Shown piece by piece: positions 16,824 to 25,362 of a stretch of DNA of 64,000 nucleotides. Source of the stretch: Nitrospiraceae bacterium (GTDB lineage: Bacteria; Nitrospirota; Thermodesulfovibrionia; UBA6902); the NCBI GenBank assembly GCA_020356065.1, contig CP070632.1:766656-830655 (forward strand), in the 5' to 3' direction. The notes under the pieces are model-generated. The model did not search any database and was not told where the DNA came from. It saw only the letters and a list, made by a program, of their open reading frames with translations. Both the position numbers and the translations under genes were made by a program. Position 1 is the first letter of the stretch; each line of letters opens with the position of its first letter.

Positions 16824-19286
16824 GTGGAAGAGAAATACAATGCACGGAACATAGAAGAAAGATGGCAGGACTTCTGGGATAGAAAGGGTCTGTTTTCGGT
16901 TGATGAAAATGCCGATTTGCCGAAGTTTTACTGCCTTGAAATGTTTCCTTATCCTTCAGGCAGGATCCATATGGGGCATGTGAGAAACTATGTGATTGGT
17001 GATGTTATAACGAGGTATAAAAAAATGTGCGGCTTCAATGTGCTTCATCCAATGGGCTGGGATGCCTTTGGCATGCCTGCGGAAAACGCTGCCATCAAAC
17101 ATGGGTTACATCCGTCTGAATGGACAAATGACAATATCGATTACATGAGGCAGCAGCTAAAAAAGCTGGGCCTGGGATATGACTGGAAAAGAGAAGTTAC
17201 AACCTGCAACCCCGGGTATTACAGGTGGAACCAGTGGTTCTTTATTAAGATGCTTGAAAAGGGGCTGGCTTATAAAAAATCAGCTTCTGTAAACTGGTGT
17301 CCCTCGTGCGAGACTGTGCTTGCTAATGAACAGGTCATTGATGATGGTTGCTGGAGATGCGACACAACGGTGACTAAGAAAGAATTAGAACAGTGGTTTT
17401 TCAGGATTACCGGTTACGCGGAGGAACTGCTGAAAGATGCCGACACACTGACAGGCTGGCCAGAAAAGGTCGTTACCATGCAGCGCAACTGGATCGGACG
17501 AAGCGAAGGTGTTGACGTGGATTTTAAAATTTCAGGCACTGATAAATCGATGCGGATTTTTACCACAAGGCATGACACGCTTTACGGTACTACATTTATG
17601 AGTATTGCAAGGACACATCCGCTTGTTACAGATCTCATAAAAGATGTAAAGGTACGTAAGGCCATTGAATTACTTTCCGATGATCCGGAAGAGAAAGAGG
17701 GTGTCTTTACAGGATATCACGCTGTAAATCCGCTTACTGAAAAAGAAATACCGATTTATGTGGCCAACTTTGTATTAATGGAATATGGAACAGGCGCGGT
17801 CATGGCTGTTCCTGCCCATGACCAGAGGGACTTTGAATTTGCAAAAAAATATGATCTGCCGATTAAGATTGTGATAGAGAAGGCAGAAGATATAAGTCAG
17901 AACACAGAATGCAGAACTCAGACATCAGGGCATTTGACGGATGCGTTTGAAGACGATGGCGTTCTCGTGGAATCAGCCCAATTCTCAGGTCTTCCGAGCA
18001 AAGAGGCACGGGTACAGATCGCTGACTATCTGGAAAAAGAAGGCCTTGGTAAAAAGGTTGTTAATTATAAGCTCAGGGACTGGGGGATCTCACGCCAGAG
18101 GTACTGGGGTACCCCGATCCCCGTTGTCTATTGTGATACCTGTGGAACGCTCCCTGTACCAGAGGAAGACCTGCCTGTCATACTGCCTGAAAATGCAGTA
18201 CTTACCGGTGCAGGTTCATCACCTCTGGCAGAGCTTAATGAATTTGTTGAAACCGTATGTCCAGCATGCGGCAAACCGGCCAGAAGAGACACAGATACAA
18301 TGGATACATTCGTTGATTCTTCATGGTATTTTCTGAGATACTGCTCACCCTGGTCTGAACAGGGTCCGGTAGATGTAACAGCTGTTGATTACTGGATGGC
18401 AGTAGATCAGTATATCGGCGGCATAGAACATGCTGTTCTTCATCTCCTTTACTCCAGATTTTTTACAAAAATGATCAGAGACATAGGTCTGGCCCGTATT
18501 GATGAACCTTTCAAAAGTCTTCTTACACAGGGGATGGTCATAAAGGACGGTGCCAAGATGTCCAAGTCAAAAGGCAATGTTGTTGATCCTGATTTTCTGG
18601 TCAATAAATACGGAACGGATACGGTAAGGTTGTTCTGCATGTTTGCAGCCCCGCCTGAACGGGACCTTGAGTGGTCTGATCAGGGAGTGGAAGGTGCGTA
18701 CAGGTTCTTAAACCGTATCTGGACATATGTGTATAAACATCATGATGTTCTTAATGTTGTAATCTCTGATGAACTGAATGACGTATCAGAGCTCTCATCC
18801 CCTGCTTCAGGGTTGTTACGGAAGACACATCAAACGATAAAAAAGGTGACCAGGAGCATTGAACGTGATTATCATTTCAATACATCCATAGCCGCACTGA
18901 TGGAGCTGGTAAATGAAATTCTCTGTTTTAATGCATCTGATAATGAGGATGTACTCAGGTTCAGCGTCCGGCAGATGATACTACTGATTTCCCCGTTTGC
19001 CCCTCACATTGCTGAAGAGCTATGGAAAGAGGCGGGAGGAAAAGGCGGTATTTTTGATCAGGACTGGCCGGAATGGAATGAAGATATTGCAAAAGAGGAC
19101 GAGATTGAGCTGGTAGTACAGGTAAACGGTAAGATCAGGGCAAAGATGAAAATTCCGGCAGGTCTGGACGATGACGCTATCAGGAAAAAAGCTTTTGCTG
19201 ACATAAAAGTGCAGGAGTATGTTAAAGACACACCGCTAAAAAAAGTGATCGTTGTCAGGAGCAGACTGGTCAATATCGTAATCTGA
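16824..19286 (+). CDS. leuS: leucyl-tRNA synthetase
   Basis: Class I aminoacyl-tRNA synthetase of about 820 residues. The HIGH motif is SGRIHMGHVRNY and the KMSKS loop is GAKMSKSKGNV. The CP1 editing domain carries a threonine-rich segment (FTTRHDTLYGTTF). Zinc-type CPSC and CxxC pairs (CDTCG, CPACG) are present. The GTG at 16824 is chosen because GGAGG (16813-16817) is 6 nt upstream and the protein then begins MEEKYNARNIEERWQ as in other bacteria. The frame opening at 16710 would add 38 unsupported residues. Confidence 0.95.
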   Translation: MEEKYNARNIEERWQDFWDRKGLFSVDENADLPKFYCLEMFPYPSGRIHMGHVRNYVIGDVITRYKKMCGFNVLHPMGWDAFGMPAENAAIKHGLHPSEWTNDNIDYMRQQLKKLGLGYDWKREVTTCNPGYYRWNQWFFIKMLEKGLAYKKSASVNWCPSCETVLANEQVIDDGCWRCDTTVTKKELEQWFFRITGYAEELLKDADTLTGWPEKVVTMQRNWIGRSEGVDVDFKISGTDKSMRIFTTRHDTLYGTTFMSIARTHPLVTDLIKDVKVRKAIELLSDDPEEKEGVFTGYHAVNPLTEKEIPIYVANFVLMEYGTGAVMAVPAHDQRDFEFAKKYDLPIKIVIEKAEDISQNTECRTQTSGHLTDAFEDDGVLVESAQFSGLPSKEARVQIADYLEKEGLGKKVVNYKLRDWGISRQRYWGTPIPVVYCDTCGTLPVPEEDLPVILPENAVLTGAGSSPLAELNEFVETVCPACGKPARRDTDTMDTFVDSSWYFLRYCSPWSEQGPVDVTAVDYWMAVDQYIGGIEHAVLHLLYSRFFTKMIRDIGLARIDEPFKSLLTQGMVIKDGAKMSKSKGNVVDPDFLVNKYGTDTVRLFCMFAAPPERDLEWSDQGVEGAYRFLNRIWTYVYKHHDVLNVVISDELNDVSELSSPASGLLRKTHQTIKKVTRSIERDYHFNTSIAALMELVNEILCFNASDNEDVLRFSVRQMILLISPFAPHIAEELWKEAGGKGGIFDQDWPEWNEDIAKEDEIELVVQVNGKIRAKMKIPAGLDDDAIRKKAFADIKVQEYVKDTPLKKVIVVRSRLVNIVI

Positions 19287-19319
19287 GTTAGAACGGAGAA
19301 GTCGGAACATTAAGTAGAA

Positions 19320-19877
19320 ATGATTATAAGGAAATCGAAAAAGGGGTCCGAAAATTGTATGTACGGGAAGTTATGTATTGTTTTTTACTTTGTACTTCTT
19401 ACTTCTTATTTCTCACTTCTGATGTCTTCCTGCGGCTATCATATGGTCGGTTCCAGACTGCTCTCTTTTAATTCCATCCACATCAAACATGTTAGCAACA
19501 TGACATACGAACCAAGGCTGGAAGAGAAACTTCACACTGCGCTTTCTGAAGAGTTTGTCACACAGGGGATTAAAGCCGGGGGGGTATCTTCTGATGTAGC
19601 TCTGGAAGCAGTGATAACCAGGTTTGAACTGGGTGCAATCGGAACTATCGATGCATCTGTAAGAGAGCAGGAGATAATAATGTTTGTGGATGTAAGGATC
19701 ATTGATAATGAAGACGTGATAGAGTTTAGATCAATCGGATCTCCCATCAAGATAACATTTGAAACAACAGGTACGGTGCTGCAGGCGGTTGACCAGAGAG
19801 ACAGGGCATCAAATAAGGCAAGCAGAGAGATAGCAAGGGACATAGTAAGCAGGATTATCATACACTATGCTAAATAA
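19320..19877 (+). CDS. lptE: LPS-assembly lipoprotein LptE
   Basis: Outer-membrane lipoprotein that plugs the LptD barrel for LPS insertion. The lipobox LMSSC is followed by GYHMVG, the typical LptE start of the mature protein. The region RASNKASREIARDIV near the C terminus also fits. The length is 185 residues from ATG 19320. The alternative ATG at 19359 gives a more ordinary signal peptide and may be the true start. It sits between leuS and holA, the classical leuS-lptE-holA order, and overlaps holA by 11 bp. Confidence 0.87.
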   Translation: MIIRKSKKGSENCMYGKLCIVFYFVLLTSYFSLLMSSCGYHMVGSRLLSFNSIHIKHVSNMTYEPRLEEKLHTALSEEFVTQGIKAGGVSSDVALEAVITRFELGAIGTIDASVREQEIIMFVDVRIIDNEDVIEFRSIGSPIKITFETTGTVLQAVDQRDRASNKASREIARDIVSRIIIHYAK

Positions 19878-20820
19878 AACTCTCCTCGGAGAAATTGACA
19901 GGGGGCTTCCCGGATCTCTTTATTATATATGGAGCGAAGAAAGCTGTTTTCTCGAAGATGCCCTTTCAAGGTTTATCGATGTGGTCATTTCATCTCATCC
20001 GGCAGATTTTAATTATGATACCTTTGATTCTTCTGCACCTGTTCAGGAAATTATCAATTCAGCCTGGACCCTTCCGTTTATGGCACCAAGGCGTCTTGTT
20101 GTCATTAAGGATTTTCAGGAATTCAAGGCACCTGCAATAAATACTTTGAAGAAATATCTTGACTCGCCATCAGATACTACCTGTTTGCTCATTCTATCCA
20201 GAAAGGGGGCAAGGGCAACGTTGAAGGTGAAATGGAAATCCATTTCTTTAAACATCAAGGAATGGGAAATCCCTGCATGGCTGAAACAGGCAGCTGCTTC
20301 AAGAGGACTCAAGCTCAGCAATGACGCTGTGGATACCCTTATTGAATTTGTAGGAAATGAAGTCGGGATGCTGTCGATGGAACTTGAAAAGCTTGCTCTT
20401 TCAGGTAAGAAGACATTAACGGGTGAAGATATCACTGCCTCTACCGGTATGATGAGAAAATATACCACATTTGACCTTATTGACTCTATAATAGCCGGAA
20501 GCAAGGCCAGGGCTTTCAGGATATTAAAAACCATGTCCGGAGTAAGTACCATGGAAGCACCGGTCATACTTGGCACGCTTAACTGGCATTATAAGCAGTT
20601 TTATGCCCTCTGGCTTAATAAAGGAAAACGTCCTGCAAGAATGAGAGAAAAGACATTCAGGGGGCTGAACAAGTACCTGGCTTCCTATAATGAAGACATT
20701 TTTTTCAATATATTCAAGGACCTTCACGAGGCAGATGTAGGAGTAAAGACCTCGGGAAGGCCTGAACTGGTAATAGAGGTATTACTTATTAAGCTGCTTC
20801 AGAAGAGGAGATCGAATTGA
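19867..20820 (+). CDS. holA: DNA polymerase III subunit delta
   Basis: Clamp-loader subunit that opens the beta clamp. The 317-residue protein shows the HolA pattern: LYYIWSEESCFLEDAL near the start, PFMAPRRLVVIKDF in the second strand region, and a helical C-terminal collar domain. The gene order leuS-lptE-holA-rpsT matches E. coli-like genomes. Its last 32 bp overlap the 3' end of rpsT on the opposite strand. Confidence 0.87.
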   Translation: MLNKTLLGEIDRGLPGSLYYIWSEESCFLEDALSRFIDVVISSHPADFNYDTFDSSAPVQEIINSAWTLPFMAPRRLVVIKDFQEFKAPAINTLKKYLDSPSDTTCLLILSRKGARATLKVKWKSISLNIKEWEIPAWLKQAAASRGLKLSNDAVDTLIEFVGNEVGMLSMELEKLALSGKKTLTGEDITASTGMMRKYTTFDLIDSIIAGSKARAFRILKTMSGVSTMEAPVILGTLNWHYKQFYALWLNKGKRPARMREKTFRGLNKYLASYNEDIFFNIFKDLHEADVGVKTSGRPELVIEVLLIKLLQKRRSN

Positions 20821-21085
20821 CCAGGCGGGAAAGACCGGAAATCCTTCTTGATGCAGTGTTCCTGTGGATGATCCCATTTCCTGCTGCTTTGTCAATGGCT
20901 GATATTGCCTCTTTAAGTGCTGCCGATGCTCCATCAATGTTCTTGCCGGCGACTTCAGCTGAAACCTTTTTGTGCAGGGTCTTCAGTTTTTTCCGGATAG
21001 ACCTGTTTTTGAGTTCCTGTGCTTCTGTCTGTCTGGCCCTTTTTATGGCCGACTTGTTTTTTTTTAGAACCGGTTGTGCTGACAA
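20789..21085 (-). CDS. rpsT: 30S ribosomal protein S20
   Basis: Small, very basic helical primary 16S rRNA-binding protein of 98 residues. KKNKSAIKRARQTEAQELKNR at the N terminus and IHRNTASRRISGLSRLV near the C terminus are S20 signatures. The TTG start at 21085 has GGAGG 7 nt upstream. The gene is convergent with holA and overlaps its 3' end by 32 bp. Confidence 0.95.
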   Translation of the reverse strand: MSAQPVLKKNKSAIKRARQTEAQELKNRSIRKKLKTLHKKVSAEVAGKNIDGASAALKEAISAIDKAAGNGIIHRNTASRRISGLSRLVNSISSSEAA

Positions 21086-21200
21086 TGTATTACCTCCGTA
21101 TGATTATTTGCTGTTGAATGCCGCTGCATCAGGGAAATAGTCCTGATTGCTGAAAACAAATTATTTTTTAACATTAAAAAAGCAGGAAAGTCAAGTTGTT

Positions 21201-22769
21201 ATGGTACGCAGTGATAACAGAAAAAGTGTTACAAAAGCGGCAGGACAGATTTCAGTCGCAACAACAGGCAGCCGCATTCTCGGATTTATCAGGGACATTC
21301 TGCTTGCCAAGATATTTGGGGCTACCGGACTTACCGATGCTTTTTTCATTGCGTACAGGATTCCCAACCTCTTAAGGGAACTCTTTGCCGAAGGGTCCAT
21401 GTCAGCAGCATTTGTGCCGGTATTTACTGAAACACTGACCAGAGAGGGCGGGGAAAATGCAAGAAAACTTGCTTCAGCTGTGCTGGCTTTTCTTCTTCTT
21501 GTACTTTCGGTTCTGTGCTCTCTGGGCATTCTTTTTGCTCCGCTTTTCGTATCGCTCATTGCTCCGGGATTCATTGACAGCCCCGATAAATTCAATCTAA
21601 CGGTCAAACTTACCCGGATCATGTTTCCCTTCCTGTTTTTCATAAGTATTGCGGCCTTTGCAAAGGGGATACTTAATTCCTTAAAACAATTTTTTGTTCC
21701 CGCTCTGGCGCCGATGTTTCTTAACCTTTCCATAATCAGCGCGGCCCTGCTGTTTGCTCCCCGTTTTACCCAGCCTCTCCTGGCAATAGGAATAGCTGTA
21801 TCACTAGGCGGGGCCCTCCAGGTTGCGATACAAATTCCGTCTCTTGTGAAGGAACGATTTATCATCAGACCTGCCTTGATAATGAGCCACCCGGGTCTGA
21901 AGAAAATACGCACATTGCTGCTGCCCGCGATCATTGGAATGGGTGTTGCGCAGATCAATATATTTGTAAGCACCATTTTTGTATCATATTTATCAGGCGG
22001 TGCTGCAACATATCTTTACTATGCGATGAGATTTGTACACCTTCCCATCGGCATTTTCGGTGTAGCAATGGCAACCGCTGTTTTGCCTGCCCTGTCAGAA
22101 CATGCCTCCAGAAGAGATAATGATGCTCTGCGCGATACGTTTTCATTTTCGTTGCGACTGCTGTTTTTCATCACCCTTCCTGCAATGGCCGGACTCATTA
22201 CCCTGGCAGGACCTGTCATTAATGTACTGCTTCAGAGAGGCGAGTTCTCAGACCTGGCTGCGTCAGAAACAGCATATGCGCTGATCTTTTACTCCTCGGG
22301 CCTGTGGGCATTTGTAGGCGCACGAATCGTGGCCTCAACCTTTTATTCTCTGCAGGACACAAAGACCCCGGTCAAAATAGCAGTGTTTTCAGTGGTAACC
22401 AATATTATATGCAGTTTTATTTTCATTGGTCCCTTAAGGCATGGAGGTCTTGCTTTGGCAAATGCGATAGCCTCGGCAGTCAATTTCTTTTTGCTCTTTT
22501 ATTTCCTGAGAAAGAGGCTTGTGAAAGTCGACGGTAGAAATATCGGACGGTCCTTCATAAAAACCGCTGTCGCGTCATGTTTAATGGGAGTTGCGGGATT
22601 AATCGCTGTCAGCTCCTCTATCTGGAACCCTGAAGCAGCTCTGTTTGAGAGGACAGGGGCACTTATTATGATTATGGTTATTTGTATCGGGATTTATGTA
22701 CTGATTTCCTATCTCATGAAAAGTGATGAGCTGCATTACCTGATCAGGATGAGACAGAAGAACAAATGA
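21201..22769 (+). CDS. murJ: lipid II flippase MurJ
   Basis: Integral membrane MOP-family protein that flips lipid II across the inner membrane. About 522 residues with some 14 predicted membrane helices. The family opening ISVATTGSRILGFIRDILLAKIFG and FRIPNLLRELFAEGSMSAAFVPVFTE (with Y for F) are clear. The ATG at 21201 follows AGGAAAG and gives the normal length. An upstream TTG at 21147 would add 18 residues. The stop overlaps the ATG of a short in-frame extension of the next gene. Confidence 0.93.
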   Translation: MVRSDNRKSVTKAAGQISVATTGSRILGFIRDILLAKIFGATGLTDAFFIAYRIPNLLRELFAEGSMSAAFVPVFTETLTREGGENARKLASAVLAFLLLVLSVLCSLGILFAPLFVSLIAPGFIDSPDKFNLTVKLTRIMFPFLFFISIAAFAKGILNSLKQFFVPALAPMFLNLSIISAALLFAPRFTQPLLAIGIAVSLGGALQVAIQIPSLVKERFIIRPALIMSHPGLKKIRTLLLPAIIGMGVAQINIFVSTIFVSYLSGGAATYLYYAMRFVHLPIGIFGVAMATAVLPALSEHASRRDNDALRDTFSFSLRLLFFITLPAMAGLITLAGPVINVLLQRGEFSDLAASETAYALIFYSSGLWAFVGARIVASTFYSLQDTKTPVKIAVFSVVTNIICSFIFIGPLRHGGLALANAIASAVNFFLLFYFLRKRLVKVDGRNIGRSFIKTAVASCLMGVAGLIAVSSSIWNPEAALFERTGALIMIMVICIGIYVLISYLMKSDELHYLIRMRQKNK

Positions 22770-22876
22770 GCGGGAGTAGACATATGAAGTCAGGGGCTGT
22801 AATAATACTGTTCTCTGTCATGATTATCGGATTATTTATTAATCAATGTATAAATAATGATAACAGGAGGAAGCAC

Positions 22877-23503
22877 ATGATAGTTAAACGTCTGGTCGTA
22901 GGACCTCTGCAGGAAAACACCTATATTGTTGGTGATGAAGCAACAAAACAGGCAATGATAATTGATCCCGGTGATGAGCCGGACAGGATACTGGATGAAA
23001 TTAAAGCAAACGGCCTTGAAATCAGCGCTATCATATTTACACACGCGCATTTTGACCATATAGGTGCTGCCGGCGACCTGAAGAAAGAGACGGGTGCCAA
23101 AATTTTTATGCATAAAAATGATAAAGAGACGTATTCTCTGGCAAAGGACCAGGCCGCTTTCTGGGGATTTGAGATTGATGATATTCCCATGCCTGATGAA
23201 TTTATTAACGAGGGAGATGAAGTACAAGTGGGAAACCTCAATTTTAAAGTTATGCATACTCCGGGGCACAGTAAAGGAAGTATCTGTCTTGTGGGAGAAG
23301 GGATTGTTCTGACAGGTGATACTATCTTTCAGGGGTCAGTGGGAAGGACAGACTTCCCCGGCGGAAGTATCGACGAACTGAGGAAGTCTTTTACGAGGCT
23401 CATAGAACTTCCCGAGGAAATGCAAATCCTGTCCGGCCATGGACCTGAGACAACTGTTGGACGAGAAAAGCGGGAGAATTTTTTTGTCGGGGAGTTGAGA
23501 TAG
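22877..23503 (+). CDS. metallo-beta-lactamase fold hydrolase (glyoxalase II-like)
   Basis: A 208-residue hydrolase of the GloB/YcbL group. The metal-binding motif is THAHFDHIG; MHTPGHSKGSI, TGDTIF and SGHGPETT supply the further ligands. It probably acts on thioesters such as S-lactoylglutathione analogues, but the substrate is uncertain. The ATG at 22877 has AGGAGG 6 nt upstream. The frame stays open to 22766, where ATGA overlaps murJ, and would add a hydrophobic segment. That second start is discussed in the findings. Confidence 0.88.
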   Translation: MIVKRLVVGPLQENTYIVGDEATKQAMIIDPGDEPDRILDEIKANGLEISAIIFTHAHFDHIGAAGDLKKETGAKIFMHKNDKETYSLAKDQAAFWGFEIDDIPMPDEFINEGDEVQVGNLNFKVMHTPGHSKGSICLVGEGIVLTGDTIFQGSVGRTDFPGGSIDELRKSFTRLIELPEEMQILSGHGPETTVGREKRENFFVGELR

Positions 23504-23539
23504 GGACGTGCTGTATCCGTATTAACATCTTGTCATAAA

Positions 23540-24037
23540 ATGAAACTTAAGTACATATTGATACTTGTTGCATTGACTGTTCATGGGTCATGCACCAAGG
23601 GCCCCCCTGCATATGAGAAGGCCTATCTGGGCATGCCGCTACAGGAATTTCGTGCATCTTATTCTGAAGCAGAAAAGCATCAGGCAGTGCCTGATGACGA
23701 GGGTAAAGAGTTGATTGAGTACTCCCTGCCTCCTGAAGGAAATATCAAAAGGACAAGTTATTTTTTCCAGGATGATCTGCTGATAGGAATGGTCATTATC
23801 TATGATAAGGAGTCAGATTTTGATTATCTGGCAAACCAGCTTGCATTGAAAAACGGAAAGCCTACTCAGAATAAGACTGTTGATGATACCAGAGGGGCGC
23901 ACTGGAGGAGATCTGACTCATACATAATGCTGCTCAACGGTATCAGGGGGACTCAGGTCAAATTACCTATCGGGAAGACTGATGAAATCCATCCTGATGA
24001 GGTTATATTGATCATCGGGAAAAGACCTAAAGGATAA
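23540..24037 (+). CDS. conserved hypothetical exported protein
   Basis: A 165-residue protein with an N-terminal hydrophobic signal (YILILVALTVHGSC). The cysteine may be a lipidation site, although the -3 residue is not typical. The mature part has YLGMPLQEFRASY and a mixed alpha/beta pattern ending in a short basic tail. I do not recognise a family. It stands alone after the metallo-hydrolase, with 36 bp between them and no clear ribosome site. A CAGAAGAG/CTCTTCTG hairpin follows at 24060-24081. Confidence 0.65.
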   Translation: MKLKYILILVALTVHGSCTKGPPAYEKAYLGMPLQEFRASYSEAEKHQAVPDDEGKELIEYSLPPEGNIKRTSYFFQDDLLIGMVIIYDKESDFDYLANQLALKNGKPTQNKTVDDTRGAHWRRSDSYIMLLNGIRGTQVKLPIGKTDEIHPDEVILIIGKRPKG

Positions 24038-24474
24038 TAAACAGTAACCGATTAAAAATCAGAAGAGGCACAGCTCTTCTGCCTGTTTACTTAGTGCACC
24101 GGCCGCAACTCATTTTTCTTACCATATATCCCGTAACAGGCTTTTGAAAAGCGGTGAGTTGTCCAAACTTACTTTGATTTAAGTCAGTTCGCCATTTCAG
24201 ACATCGTTATTAATAATATTTATATATCGTTGCATATATTTATTTTTTTTATGTTTTGTATAATTATAATATAGTGGAGCAGGGCAACACGTATCAGTTT
24301 TCAGACACTCCAGTTATTAACAACATGATTGTCATCTTACAAGTAATGCCGTTATTTCCATCAATTATGATGGGCTTATGTTTTTAATCAGTGATAATCT
24401 GCATAGACATCAGCTTACATACGTAATGATTGCGTCTTGTTAATTGAAATAATTAAACATGGAAAGGGGTATAT
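24038..24474. other. intergenic region before the PhnD-like gene
   Basis: A perfect 8-bp stem (CAGAAGAG/CTCTTCTG, 24060-24081) follows the upstream gene; it lacks a T-tract. The remaining sequence is very AT-rich, with TATAAT-like strings near 24259. No gene is evident. Confidence 0.55.
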
Positions 24475-25347
24475 ATGATTAAAATAATAATATCAGCTGC
24501 AATACTCTTCATCTGTACGGGTTCATCCATTGCTGCTGAACTTAAAATAGGATTGATACCTGAGCAAAACGTATTTAAACAGTTCAAGAGATATGAACCG
24601 CTTGGTACCTATATAGAAAAAAAGACCGGTCATAAAATAAAGTATACAACCCTTTCCAGATACGGAAATATCATAGAAAGTTTTCACAAAAAAAAGATGG
24701 ACGGAGCATTCTGGGGTAGTTTTACAGGAGCCATGGCGATTGAAAAGCTTGGAATTCATCCAATTGCAAGACCCGTTAACTTTGACGGCACGTCTACCTA
24801 TCATGGATACATTCTGGTGCATAAAGACAGTGGCATAAAGGACCTCAAAGACATGAAGGGCAGGACCGTGGCTTTTGTCGAGCAGGCGACAACAGCGGGA
24901 TATATTTTCCCGATAGCATATTTCAGGGAACAGGGAATAAAAAATATAGACACGTATTTCAAAGAATATTATTTTACCGGAAGCCACGACTCAGCTATCC
25001 ATGCTGTATTAAACAAAAAGGTGGATATTGCATGCGCAAAAAACACGATGTATGAAGTGCTGTCCCGGGAGGATCCCCGTATAAAGGACGAACTGGTGAT
25101 CATTGCACGGTCGCCTGACGTTCCATCCAATGGGCTTGGATTGAGAAAAGAACTGGCTTATGGGGTTAAGGCTGAGATAAGACAGGCCTTGGTTGATATG
25201 CATTTAAATCCGGAAGGCAGGGAAGTGCTGAAAAATTTTGGTGTGAAGCGTTTTATCGAGACTAACGTTGAAGATTATGCCCCGGTATTTGATATAGCGG
25301 AAAGGGCCGGCATAGATTTGAAGAAATATGAATATGTGAACAAATAA
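24475..25347 (+). CDS. PhnD/phosphonate-type periplasmic binding protein
   Basis: A 290-residue periplasmic solute-binding protein of the phosphate/phosphite/phosphonate family. It has a signal peptide (cleavage near SIAAE). LKIGLIPEQNVFKQFKRYEPLGTYIEKKTG is the typical opening, and GRTVAFVEQATTAGYIFP matches the ligand-binding segment. No ABC permease or ATPase gene is adjacent. Instead a hybrid sensor kinase follows 15 bp downstream. This suggests a sensing rather than a transport role, as in other kinases with PhnD-type partners. GGAAAGGGG precedes the ATG. Confidence 0.87.
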   Translation: MIKIIISAAILFICTGSSIAAELKIGLIPEQNVFKQFKRYEPLGTYIEKKTGHKIKYTTLSRYGNIIESFHKKKMDGAFWGSFTGAMAIEKLGIHPIARPVNFDGTSTYHGYILVHKDSGIKDLKDMKGRTVAFVEQATTAGYIFPIAYFREQGIKNIDTYFKEYYFTGSHDSAIHAVLNKKVDIACAKNTMYEVLSREDPRIKDELVIIARSPDVPSNGLGLRKELAYGVKAEIRQALVDMHLNPEGREVLKNFGVKRFIETNVEDYAPVFDIAERAGIDLKKYEYVNK

Positions 25348-25362
25348 ACAATAAGCATACGT

